A DNA stretch of 14,415 nt from Deltaproteobacteria bacterium (GCA_031257955.1 JAIRNQ010000283.1:1-14415); one strand, 5' to 3'; numbered from the stretch's first letter, positions 6,252-13,871 are shown. The notes: generated from the sequence alone by a model not told the origin. Numbers and translations: made by a program.

Positions 6252-8201
6252 ATGGATAGGTTAAAGGGGTGGTTGTTTGACGAGGAAAAGAGGCGGGTGG
6301 TTTTCGCCGCCCTTTCGGCGGTAGCCTTGGTGTTTAGCTTTAGCGGCTGGCCGGGGCAGGCGCCCTTCGATCCGGCCTGGGTGGCCATCGTTCTTTGCGG
6401 CTGGCCGATAGTCAAAGGGGCGGTGGTCGGGCTGGTCACGGAATTCGACGTGACGGCGGACGTTTTGGTGGCCATGGCCCTGATCGCCTCGCTGGTCGTC
6501 GGCGAATCCTTCGCCGCCGGCGAAGTGGCCTTCATCATGACCTTGGGCGCCATGCTGGAGGAGAGAACGCTTAGAAAAGCCAGGGAGGGCATCGAAAAGC
6601 TGGTAAACCTTAGCCCCAACGAGGCCAGGCTGGTCCGGGAGGAAAACGGCCGGTCCGTCGAGGCCACGGTTCCGGCCGAGGAAGTCGTCGTAGGGGACAT
6701 GGTCCGGGTGCTGCCCGGCGAGATCATACCGGTGGACGGGGTCATCGTCTTTGGCCAGACGGCCGTGGATCAATCCCTCATGACCGGGGAGTCGCTTCCG
6801 GTCGATAAGGCCGTGGGCGACGAAATCTTTAGCGGCACGGTTAACCAACTGGGCTCCATCGACTTTAGGGCCACCAAGGTCGGCCAAGACAGCTCGCTCC
6901 AAAAGATGATCCGCCTGGTCGAGTCTGCCGGGGCCGAAAAGACCCCCATCGTCAGGATCATGGACCGCTGGGCCACTTGGATCGTGGCCATGGCCCTGGG
7001 CACGGCCTTGCTAACCTGGGGGGTTACCGGGGAATTCATACGGGCGGTGACCATTTTGGTCGTCTTCTGCCCCTGCGCCCTGGTCCTTTCCACGCCCACG
7101 GCCATCATGGCCGGCATCGGAAACGCCACCCGCTTCGGGGTTTTAATCTCTTCCGGCGACGCCTTGGAGCGTCTGGCCAAGGTCAAGACCGTGGCCTTTG
7201 ACAAAACCGGGACCCTAACCCACGGCAAGCCCGAAGTCACGGCGGTTAGGGCCTTCGGCCATCTTGGCGAGCGGGGGCTGTTGTCCTGGGCGGCCACGGC
7301 CGAGCGACGTTCCGAACACCCCTTGGCCAAAGCCGTTTTGCGTTACGCCCAAAAAACTGGAGCCTCTTTGGGGGACATCGAAGAATTTCATCTGTTGCCC
7401 GGGCGGGGGGTGAAGGTCGCGGCCGGCGGCCATCAAGTTTTGGGCGGAAATTTGAAGCTCATGGAGGAAGAGTCCGTAAGCCTGCCAAGCTCGCTCACCG
7501 AGGCGGCCCAAAGGGAACTGAAGGAAGGCCGGGCGGTCATTTACGTCGGGCTTGACGGGAAGGCGGAGGGTTTTATCGCCCTCTCCGACACCCTCAGATC
7601 CGACGCCAGGGCCACGGTCAAAGGCATAGAGGCCGTCGGGGTCAGAACCATCCTGCTGACCGGGGATCACAAGGAAGCCGCCGAGCGCATAGCCGGGGAG
7701 TCCGGGATATTGGTCGTGAGGAGCGAGCTCTTGCCGGAAGACAAGGTTAAGGCCATCAAGGGCGAACTCGGCGGCCCGGAGTGGGGCAATACCCTCATGG
7801 TCGGCGACGGCTTAAACGACGCCCCGGCCCTTAAGACGGCCTACGTGAGCCTGGCCATGGGCGGGGTCGGGAGCGGCATGGCCGTGGACGCCGCCGACGG
7901 GGTGCTGGTCAGGGACGACTTGAAGCGCATCCCACATCTGCTGCGCCTGGCCAAAAAAACCGCGACCACCATCAGGTTTAACATAATCCTCTCGCTATTT
8001 TTGAACCTCGTTACCGTGATCTTGGCGGCCACCGGGATCATGGGGCCGGTGGTCGGGGCCTTGGCCCACAACGCCGGGGCGTTTCTGATCGTCTTTAACT
8101 CGGCCAGGCTTTTAAACGCCAAGGACGAAAGCTCGGAAAGCCTGGGGGCGGAAGGCTTTGGACTGACCGAGACGGGTCTTACGGCCAAAACGGCGGGATA
8201 A
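6252..8201 (+). CDS. Heavy-metal-translocating P1B-type ATPase, no N-terminal metal-binding domain
   Basis: This inner-membrane pump uses ATP to move a transition-metal ion, most likely outward. I chose ATG 6252 (649 aa) over the upstream in-frame TTG at 6225 because AGGGG lies 8 bases before it. Four membrane segments lie in about residues 15-115. The actuator TGES is at 178-181, the membrane CPC metal site at 273-275, and the phosphorylation motif DKTGTLT starts at Asp317. The P1B-specific His-Pro is at 356-357, TGD follows in the P domain, and GDGLNDAP starts at 518. Two last membrane segments end the protein. There is no CxxC metal-binding domain; only about 14 residues precede the first helix. 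The last helix reads ALAHNAG (His606, Asn607) and lacks the Lys and Asp pair typical of ZntA/CadA zinc-cadmium pumps. The CopA signature there is also missing, so the metal is uncertain. It appears to be transcribed alone and ends at a strong terminator. Confidence 0.93.
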   Translation: MDRLKGWLFDEEKRRVVFAALSAVALVFSFSGWPGQAPFDPAWVAIVLCGWPIVKGAVVGLVTEFDVTADVLVAMALIASLVVGESFAAGEVAFIMTLGAMLEERTLRKAREGIEKLVNLSPNEARLVREENGRSVEATVPAEEVVVGDMVRVLPGEIIPVDGVIVFGQTAVDQSLMTGESLPVDKAVGDEIFSGTVNQLGSIDFRATKVGQDSSLQKMIRLVESAGAEKTPIVRIMDRWATWIVAMALGTALLTWGVTGEFIRAVTILVVFCPCALVLSTPTAIMAGIGNATRFGVLISSGDALERLAKVKTVAFDKTGTLTHGKPEVTAVRAFGHLGERGLLSWAATAERRSEHPLAKAVLRYAQKTGASLGDIEEFHLLPGRGVKVAAGGHQVLGGNLKLMEEESVSLPSSLTEAAQRELKEGRAVIYVGLDGKAEGFIALSDTLRSDARATVKGIEAVGVRTILLTGDHKEAAERIAGESGILVVRSELLPEDKVKAIKGELGGPEWGNTLMVGDGLNDAPALKTAYVSLAMGGVGSGMAVDAADGVLVRDDLKRIPHLLRLAKKTATTIRFNIILSLFLNLVTVILAATGIMGPVVGALAHNAGAFLIVFNSARLLNAKDESSESLGAEGFGLTETGLTAKTAG

Positions 8202-8239
8202 AGCGCGATTTGAGGATTATGGGTCTCGGTCAGGGGCCA

Positions 8240-8278
8240 AAAAAACCCGGTCTGGTTTCCCGGACCGGGTTTTTTGTT
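8240..8278. terminator. Strong intrinsic terminator, apparently bidirectional
   Basis: The arms 8240-8255 and 8260-8275 pair over 16 positions with one G-T wobble around a TTTC loop. The outer six pairs are A-T, so each strand ends its stem in a T-run. It lies 38 bases after the ATPase stop and about 285 bases past the cydB stop, between two converging transcripts. It can serve the ATPase directly and back up cydAB. Confidence 0.85.
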
Positions 8279-8385
8279 TGGGGCAGTTGTTTGGGTGACA
8301 ATAGGCGAATCCGATTATTTAACCGGATAATCGGTCCACCTGTGCGATATCAGCCAATCTTTAGAGGGACAGTCACCATTAGTTG

Positions 8386-8568
8386 TCAGACCACCTTGAC
8401 GGTGTCAATCGACGTTTTCGATGACGGTCACCTCTAGATTATCAGGCCCCTTTCTCGCTGTCAATCGACATTTTTGTCGTCAATCGACCCTTGGAGTGTC
8501 AGGCCCCTTTGACGGTGGCCAGGGGCCACCTTGGGGGGCCAAGGGCCGCCCTTGGGGGGTCAGTCGAC
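8386..8568. repeat. Tandem repeat of about 57 bp between the terminator and cydB
   Basis: Units opening with TCAG begin at 8386, 8442, 8499 and 8560. They share TCAGGCCCCTTT-like starts and the word GTCAATCGAC (8404-8413, 8460-8469, 8479-8488; variant GTCAGTCGAC at 8559-8568). The last, partial unit overlaps the cydB stop codon (TCA on the plus strand, 8560-8562), so the array runs right up to or into the gene end. The third unit has picked up GC-rich GGGGCCAAGG-like material. No coding frame is supported. Confidence 0.65.
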
Positions 8569-9597
8569 CTTTACGGTTACGGCCAGCTTCTTGTGGGCCC
8601 AGATTTGGTAAGCGATTACCGTGGGCACGAAGATTAGGGCCACGACCAGCATGATGGTCAGCGTCTTGCCGGAAGAGGAAGCGTTAACGATGTTAAGGCT
8701 ACCGGTTTCGGCCAGTCTCGAGGGAATGAGATTTGGGAACATGCCCAAAACGCCGGTAAGGGTTAGGGTCAGGATGCCGCCGCAGGACGAAAGCAGGGAT
8801 TTGCCGATATTGTTCTTGAGGTACAGCTGGTAGCCGGAGAGCAGGAACAATATGGCGCACAGAAGCGGCAAGGCCAGAAGCAGCGGCGAGGAAAAATAGT
8901 TCTTGTACAGTCCGGCCCAAGCGAAGGTCAGGACCACGTAAACCAAGAACACTAACAGGAAGATGGGCCAGGTGGCCTTGGCCAGGTAGATGGCTTTGTT
9001 GCGAAGGTCGCCTTCGGTCCGCCAGCCCAGGTAAAGGGCCCCGTGGACCAGGAACATCAAGACGAACAAGACCCCGCCCAGTAAGCAGTAGGGATGCAGT
9101 AGGTTCAGGATATTTCCCCGGAACATAAAGAACTGGGTAGCCTCGTCGTACTCCAGGGGAAGACCCCTAAAGAGATTGGAGAAGGCCACGCCCAGCAGGA
9201 TAACGGCCACCAAACTGGCCACGAAAACCAGGGCGTCGCAAATGAGCCTGAAACCCCGGTTGGTCCACTGGAACCTAAGCTCCGAGGCCACGCCCCGAAG
9301 GATTAGGCAGAAGAGCAAGATCATCAAGGGGGTGTAGAGGCTCGAGAACAACACCGCGTAGGCCAGCGGGAAGGCCGCGAAGGTTACCCCGCCGGCGGTA
9401 ATCAGCCAGACTTCATTGGCGTCCCAAAATGGCCCGGTGACCTTATACATGGCCGACCTTTCCCTCTCGGAGGACGCGCCGATCAACGGGAGCCACATGG
9501 CGATGCCAAAGTCATAGCCATCCAAAATAAAGTAGACTGCCCACAGGACGCCCCAAAGGACGAACCAAATTACGGACAAAACATAAGACGAGTCCAT
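8560..9597 (-). CDS. cydB: Cytochrome bd quinol oxidase subunit II
   Basis: CydB pairs with CydA in the inner-membrane bd oxidase, which takes electrons from quinol and reduces oxygen to water with high affinity. This supports microaerobic respiration or oxygen removal. At 345 residues it is near the usual length. The N-terminal helix with GYDFG (Asp29) and the WDANEVWLI motif (Asp59) are the classic CydB signatures and provide conserved acidic residues. About eight or nine hydrophobic helices follow. ATG at 9597 is preceded by AAGGAGG at a good distance. It starts 24 bases after the cydA stop, so the two form one operon. I found no cydX-like small ORF after it; the 57-bp repeat array follows at once. 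It ends in a basic segment (WAHKK). Confidence 0.97.
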   Translation of the reverse strand: MDSSYVLSVIWFVLWGVLWAVYFILDGYDFGIAMWLPLIGASSERERSAMYKVTGPFWDANEVWLITAGGVTFAAFPLAYAVLFSSLYTPLMILLFCLILRGVASELRFQWTNRGFRLICDALVFVASLVAVILLGVAFSNLFRGLPLEYDEATQFFMFRGNILNLLHPYCLLGGVLFVLMFLVHGALYLGWRTEGDLRNKAIYLAKATWPIFLLVFLVYVVLTFAWAGLYKNYFSSPLLLALPLLCAILFLLSGYQLYLKNNIGKSLLSSCGGILTLTLTGVLGMFPNLIPSRLAETGSLNIVNASSSGKTLTIMLVVALIFVPTVIAYQIWAHKKLAVTVKVD

Positions 9598-9621
9598 GGT
9601 AGTGATCCTCCTTAGGGTTCC

Positions 9622-10944
9622 TTAAGCGTAGTGCTCGGCCGTATCGTCGGGGCCTTTGACGGCCGTCTTGATCATGAGGATAAAGCCGGTGAGGGTGATA
9701 AGCCCGTAGATGGCGCCCATAGCCACCAACGTTCCCATAACTTGGTACCAATCGACCGGCGGGCTACCGGCGGCGGAGGTCTTCATCAAACCGAAGACCA
9801 CCCAGGGCTGGCGCCCAATCTCGGTCACTATCCAGCCCAGCTGGGCGGCCAGATAGGGTACCGGAATCATGAGGATGTAAACCCACAACCCCCACCCCAG
9901 GCTGGGCACGAAGCCCTTGATTATGAAACTTAGTATGGCCACGGCCAACAGGAGGAAACCCAGGCCGACCATTATCCTAAACGAGGCGAAAACGGGCCAG
10001 ACCGGGGGCCGCAGCTCGGGATCGATGTCGTTTAGGCCAGTGATGGTCTGGTCGAAACTGTTGGTGGCCAAAAAACTCAGGGCCCCCGGGACCTTCAGGG
10101 TCTGGACCAGGTTGCCTTCCTCGGTGATGTTGGGGATGGTTAAGAGATACATGGGAGTCCCGGGTTCGGTTTCCCAAACCGACTCCATGGCCGCGAACTT
10201 GGATTTCTGGTGCTCGGCGGTGACCTGGCCCAGTTGGTGGCCGGCCAGGGCCAAGAGGACCGTGAAGATCAAGGCGAAACAGGAAGCGGACTTAAAGGCC
10301 ACGTGGAAGAAATCCACGTTTTTGCCCAGGAAAAAGTGCCAAGCGCAAACGCCCATGATCAGGAAAGAGGCCAGCACGAAGGCGCCGCAAACGGTATGGA
10401 AGTACATGTGCCAACCATACGTGTTGAACAAAACGTCGGTGAAGCTGGCCAGCCTGGCCACCCCATCGACGACCTGGTAGCCGACCGGGTGCTGCATAAA
10501 ACCGTTGGCCAACAAAATCCAAAGGGCAGAAATGGTACCGGCGAAAGCCACGAACCAGATGCAAATACAGTGGAATTTTTTGGAAACCCTATCCCAGCCA
10601 AAGGCCCAAACGGCGATGAAGGTGGACTCCAGAAAGAAGGCCACGGTGGCCTCGATGGCCAGTAGGGATCCAAAAATGTCACCGACGAACTTGGAATAGT
10701 TGGCCCAGTTGGTTCCGAACTGGAACTCCAGGGCGATGCCGGTAACCACGCCAAGAACGAAGTTAATCAGAAAAATCCGCCCCCAAAACTTTGCCTGCTT
10801 CTTATATATTTCGTCCCCGCTTCTGACGTATTTGGTCTCCATCCACGCGGTGAAAAACGAGAGCCCTATGGTCAGTGGGACGAATAAGAAGTGGACGAAC
10901 GTTGCCAGGGCGAACTGCAACCTGGAAAGAATTACAGGGTCCAT
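9622..10944 (-). CDS. cydA: Cytochrome bd quinol oxidase subunit I, short Q-loop type
   Basis: CydA carries the three hemes and the quinol site of the bd oxidase. The expected heme ligands are visible: His18 (heme d/b595 side), His183 and Met325 (heme b558), with Glu98 and Glu106 in the IEATVAFFLEST motif. The quinol-loop pair is conserved as Lys249 and Glu254 (KFAAME followed by VWETEPG). At 440 residues it is about 80 shorter than the E. coli protein, and the loss lies in the Q-loop, which makes it the short-loop class. The GRQPW motif near the C-terminal helices is present. ATG at 10944 follows GGAGG by 7 bases. It is first in the cydAB operon, which has a near-consensus promoter about 260 bp upstream. 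Maturation proteins CydC/CydD are not in this window. Confidence 0.97.
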   Translation of the reverse strand: MDPVILSRLQFALATFVHFLFVPLTIGLSFFTAWMETKYVRSGDEIYKKQAKFWGRIFLINFVLGVVTGIALEFQFGTNWANYSKFVGDIFGSLLAIEATVAFFLESTFIAVWAFGWDRVSKKFHCICIWFVAFAGTISALWILLANGFMQHPVGYQVVDGVARLASFTDVLFNTYGWHMYFHTVCGAFVLASFLIMGVCAWHFFLGKNVDFFHVAFKSASCFALIFTVLLALAGHQLGQVTAEHQKSKFAAMESVWETEPGTPMYLLTIPNITEEGNLVQTLKVPGALSFLATNSFDQTITGLNDIDPELRPPVWPVFASFRIMVGLGFLLLAVAILSFIIKGFVPSLGWGLWVYILMIPVPYLAAQLGWIVTEIGRQPWVVFGLMKTSAAGSPPVDWYQVMGTLVAMGAIYGLITLTGFILMIKTAVKGPDDTAEHYA

Positions 10945-11207
10945 CAGGATCCTCCACGCGGGGAATAAAGAACGTTAAACGACCTCCCCCAACTGACGTC
11001 GGGGATACCTTAAGATTATCGAATCCGGCCCGATAGGAAACTGGTTCCAAAAGAGGCCGAGCCCCATAAAAGGCACGGCTTTCCGGGTAAATGGGTCATT
11101 CATTTTGAATAGTCAAAAACGGGCGGACCTATAAGACAGGGGCCAACGCACCGGGTTGACCTCTACCTCCGGGTAGGCCCGGTCGGATAGCAAAAAACCA
11201 TGTAGCG
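10945..11207 (-). other. Long cydAB 5' leader with a hairpin near its start
   Basis: If the promoter at 11208-11236 is used, the mRNA has about 255 untranslated bases before cydA. Close to its 5' end, arms ACCGGG (11150-11155) and CCCGGT (11178-11183) enclose a second stem, CTACC-TCCG-GGTAG (11163-11176). No riboswitch class or leader peptide is recognised. An 82-codon minus frame overlapping the cydA start looks spurious. Confidence 0.45.
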
Positions 11208-11236
11208 ATTATATTCCGTTTCCGCACGGTAGTCAA
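11208..11236 (-). promoter_or_regulatory. Near-consensus sigma70-type promoter of cydAB
   Basis: On the minus strand TTGACT (11236-11231, 5 of 6) and a perfect TATAAT (11213-11208) are separated by exactly 17 bp. It points at cydA with no gene between, and transcription would begin near 11201. An imperfect palindrome around CAATTG lies just upstream of the -35 (11244-11256), a likely place for an activator or repressor. It does not match the FNR consensus in full. Confidence 0.7.
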
Positions 11237-11457
11237 CATGAAAAACAATTGATTTAAGGGCCTTGCCTAAATTTGGCTATTTTATTGACAAATATCGGTC
11301 GGCTTAGTTATCTTGGCGTCTGTAAGCGGTCGCCAATCTAGCATCTTCGGGCCATTATTTGGCAATTTTTATCAATAAAATGTAAAAATCTAGATCCGTT
11401 CGGGCTTTTGTCTTAACCGTTCCGGAAAAACAATCGCCTATTTTGTCCCTCGGGCAC

Positions 11458-11482
11458 CCCGACCGGCCATGGGCCGGTCGGG
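11458..11482. repeat. Perfect 11-bp inverted repeat with 3-base loop
   Basis: Arms 11458-11468 (CCCGACCGGCC) and 11472-11482 (GGCCGGTCGGG) are perfectly complementary around ATG. No T-run follows on either strand, so it is not a standard intrinsic terminator. It could be a regulator-binding site or a structured RNA element. Confidence 0.75.
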
Positions 11483-11525
11483 CCAAGGCCGGGGGACGGG
11501 GAGAACTTGATCGGTTTTTTTGGGA

Positions 11526-11635
11526 AAAAGGCATGACTCGGAGAGCCAACTTGGGTTATAATCCTCCAAGGACCTTTAGGGGCAAAGGGCTGACTCGAAG
11601 AGTCAAATTGGATTATAATCATCCCTGGACGCTTA
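11526..11635 (+). promoter_or_regulatory. Tandem pair of promoter-like units, 57 bp apart
   Basis: About 53 bp at 11526-11578 are repeated with changes at 11583-11635. Each copy has a TGAC-type -35 (ATGACT 11533, CTGACT 11590), an 18-bp spacer and a perfect TATAAT -10 (11557-11562 and 11614-11619). Both point toward the SGNH hydrolase, whose ATG is about 185 bases past the second. A further TATAATC occurs at 11666 without a good -35. Confidence 0.45.
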
Positions 11636-11802
11636 CCGGTCCATGGGCTTCCCAGACTCACGCCATATAATCGCCAAAAAATCGCCGACTAATTTAATTA
11701 TTTTCTGAAATACATTGGGCTATAAGTCTAAACTTATGGCCAAATTTATATTAAGGGCGATTACGCCTTTAAAAAAATCTTTTATTCAATCGAAGGTAGC
11801 CT

Positions 11803-12399
11803 ATGAACAATGAATTAACTAATAAAATTGTTTTAGTGGGTGACAGTCTTACCGAGTACTGGAACTGGTCCGATTTGGATCAAAGATTTAACATCGTCAA
11901 CCAGGGCATCTCCGGGGACACCAGCATGGGCATACTGTCGCGGGTCCGACACGCCACCGACTTAAAACCCCTAGCCATCTCCCTTCAGGTGGGCATTAAC
12001 GATCTGAGCCAGGGCCTTGACCCTTCCGAGATCGCCGACAACCACCTGGGCATCTGGAAACAAGTCTGCCAGCAATCCCCCAAAACCCACCTAATCGTCG
12101 GATCCCTTATGCCCATAAGGCGCGACAAACTGGGTTGGCCCAGCGACACCCTCCATAACGGGCGGGTCCGGGCGACCAACGAACTGCTCAAGGCCAACGT
12201 GGCCGCCGCCCAGAGGGGCCAAAACCAGGATCTGCGGTTCGAAAACGGCCTAAGCTGGTTCGACCTTTACGGGCTCTGCGCCGACGCCCAGGGCGAGCTG
12301 CCGGACCACATGACCGACGATGGGGTTCACCTGACCTGGTCGGCCTACTGGGCCTGGACGGAGGCTTTGAGGAGTCACATTAGGGGCCTCTTCGCCTGA
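11803..12399 (+). CDS. SGNH/GDSL-family hydrolase (esterase or lipase-like), cytoplasmic
   Basis: This 198-residue protein carries all the SGNH blocks. Block I is GDSL with the nucleophile Ser15. Block II is NQGISGDT with Gly35 for the oxyanion hole, block III is GIND with Asn66, and block V is DGVHLT with Asp173 and His176 completing the triad. The NQGISGDT form resembles the PAF-acetylhydrolase/TesA-like branch, whose members remove acyl or acetyl groups from lipids, sugars or other esters; the substrate cannot be told from sequence. There is no signal peptide, so it acts in the cytoplasm unless exported with a partner. ATG 11803 has GAAGGT five bases upstream. It stands alone, divergent from cydAB and convergent with the phosphofructokinase gene. 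The duplicated promoter-like units upstream are the best candidates to drive it. Confidence 0.9.
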   Translation: MNNELTNKIVLVGDSLTEYWNWSDLDQRFNIVNQGISGDTSMGILSRVRHATDLKPLAISLQVGINDLSQGLDPSEIADNHLGIWKQVCQQSPKTHLIVGSLMPIRRDKLGWPSDTLHNGRVRATNELLKANVAAAQRGQNQDLRFENGLSWFDLYGLCADAQGELPDHMTDDGVHLTWSAYWAWTEALRSHIRGLFA

Positions 12400-12420
12400 C
12401 GGGCGACCAAAGCTGGGTTC

Positions 12421-12442
12421 AGGCTAGCCGACTGGCTGGCCT
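12421..12442 (+). terminator. Hairpin after the SGNH hydrolase gene
   Basis: Arms 12421-12429 and 12434-12442 pair over nine positions with one G-T wobble around GACT. It starts 22 bases after the stop. It lacks a T-run, so termination would be inefficient or would need Rho. Confidence 0.4.
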
Positions 12443-12454
12443 ACCTAACTGGCG

Positions 12455-12474
12455 AAAAGCCCCGGCCGCGGGCT
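12455..12474 (-). terminator. Candidate intrinsic terminator of the phosphofructokinase gene
   Basis: Read on the minus strand, AGCCC (12474-12470), a GC-rich 7-base loop and GGGCT (12462-12458) are followed by a short T-run (TTTT, counting the T that ends the stem). It lies 18 bases past the stop of the minus-strand gene. The stem is short and the T-run is weak. Confidence 0.4.
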
Positions 12475-12491
12475 GGGTTTGGGCCGCCGGG

Positions 12492-13853
12492 TTAAGCGGT
12501 GGCCCTGAGGTCCGGCTGGCCAGTCCGCTCCAGGACGCTATTCCACAGCTCCCCTTTGGGATCGACCTTCTTGCGCTTGGATATGGCCATGGCGATGGGG
12601 ACGTGCACGAAGTGGTCGTTCCACTGGCCTATCAGGAGATCCGTTTTGCCGGCCATGGCCGCGTGGACGGCCTTCTGGCCCAAAAATGAGCAAAAGACTT
12701 GGTCGCTGGAGTTGGCCGGGGCGCTGCGTATGATATAGCTGGGATCGATGTACTTCAAGTTCAGTTCCTGTTTGTTTTGCTTGAAGTAGTTTTTGATCTC
12801 GTCGGCCAGGTAAGTCCCGATGTCCTTGTAGCGGACGTTTCCGGAGGCGTCCTTGGCCACGTTCTCACGGGCGAAAAACTTCTGGCCGGCCCCCTCGGCC
12901 ACCACGATAACGGCGTGGCCTCGCGACTTTAGCCTTTCGTAAAGCCGGTCCAAAAGGGCCCCGTGGCCCTCGATGTCGAAGTCCACCTCGGGGATCAGCA
13001 CAAAATTGGCGTCGCCCCTGGCCAAGGCGGCCGTGGAGGCGATAAAGCCGCTGTCCCGGCCCATGAGCTTAACCAGGCCCACGCCCCAGGGGGCCCCCAG
13101 GGCCTCGGTGTGGGCGCTGCGTATGACCTCGGTGGCGATGGCCACGGCCGTCTCGAAACCAAACGACCGAGAGACCAAGCTTATGTCGTTGTCTATGGTT
13201 TTGGGAATGCCGATGATGGAGATTTTTAGCCCGCGGTTTTTTATCTCCTGGCAGATGGCGTGGGCCCCCCTCAGGGTTCCGTCGCCGCCTATGCAGAAGA
13301 GGATGTTCATGTTCAGGCGCTCCATGGAATCGACCAGCTCCTCGACCGACTGGTTGCCCCGGGAGGATCCCAATATGGTCCCGCCAAACTGATGGATCTC
13401 GGCCACCTCGTTGGGATCGAGGGTTATCAGTTCCCGGCCGTAAGAGGGGATCAGGCCCTGATAGCCGTATTTTATGCCCAGTATGTTCCGGACCCGGTAG
13501 CGATAGTAGAGGGTCAAGACCAGCGAGCGGATGACGTCGTTTAGGCCCGGGCACAGGCCTCCGGCCGTCAGGATGCCGGCCCTGACCTTGGACGGGTCAA
13601 AGTAGATCTTCCGCCGGGCCCCGGCCTGCTCGAAGCTCGGTGGCGCTTGGCCTTCGGACTTGTAGCGCTGGAAGGTGTCCAACGTGGCTTCCATGATGAT
13701 TCTCTGGTCGTCGTCGGTAAAGGCGTCCCAGGCTATGGTCTCATCGTTTTTCTCCCCTCCGCTAAGTGAGCCGAGAAGCGGCGAGTCTATTTTGGTGGGC
13801 CCCAAGTTTTCAATGTCCAGGACGGGATTGTCCAACGCGTTTTTCTTTGCCAT
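12492..13853 (-). CDS. 6-phosphofructokinase, TP0108/plant-like clade, probably ATP-dependent
   Basis: This cytoplasmic enzyme phosphorylates fructose 6-phosphate to fructose 1,6-bisphosphate, the committed step of glycolysis. Its 453 residues exceed the 320 or so of classic bacterial PfkA. About 90 extra N-terminal residues precede the fold, as in the clade that includes spirochaete TP0108 and plant and trypanosome enzymes. The nucleotide-binding start GGLCPGLND is at 98-106, the phosphate-donor loop GGDGT at 189-193, the catalytic loop PKTIDND at 217-223 and MGRDSGF at 264-270. In this fold Gly in GGDG argues for ATP. Lys218 in PKTIDND is typical of PPi enzymes but is also found in ATP-dependent members of this clade, so ATP is favoured, not proven. 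ATG 13853 follows GAGGT. A palindrome (13872-13884) lies just upstream of the RBS. It is a single gene, convergent with the SGNH hydrolase. Confidence 0.93.
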   Translation of the reverse strand: MAKKNALDNPVLDIENLGPTKIDSPLLGSLSGGEKNDETIAWDAFTDDDQRIIMEATLDTFQRYKSEGQAPPSFEQAGARRKIYFDPSKVRAGILTAGGLCPGLNDVIRSLVLTLYYRYRVRNILGIKYGYQGLIPSYGRELITLDPNEVAEIHQFGGTILGSSRGNQSVEELVDSMERLNMNILFCIGGDGTLRGAHAICQEIKNRGLKISIIGIPKTIDNDISLVSRSFGFETAVAIATEVIRSAHTEALGAPWGVGLVKLMGRDSGFIASTAALARGDANFVLIPEVDFDIEGHGALLDRLYERLKSRGHAVIVVAEGAGQKFFARENVAKDASGNVRYKDIGTYLADEIKNYFKQNKQELNLKYIDPSYIIRSAPANSSDQVFCSFLGQKAVHAAMAGKTDLLIGQWNDHFVHVPIAMAISKRKKVDPKGELWNSVLERTGQPDLRATA

Positions 13854-13871
13854 GTCTTACCTCATAGGCCA

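Larger units (their letters stand above)
11237..11802. other. Intergenic region between divergent cydAB and the SGNH hydrolase
   Basis: No gene is supported here. It holds the strong hairpin at 11458-11482, the duplicated promoter-like unit at 11526-11635 and a small inverted repeat at 11722-11737 (ATAAGT-CTAA-ACTTAT). A plus-strand TTGACA at 11285-11290 has a possible TATCTT 18 bp later, but it lies about 490 bases from the next gene. Confidence 0.5.

Noticed and set aside
6261..6902. 213-codon minus-strand frame antisense to the ATPase
   Set aside because: It is the mirror of a GC-rich, motif-verified gene, with no RBS or family resemblance.
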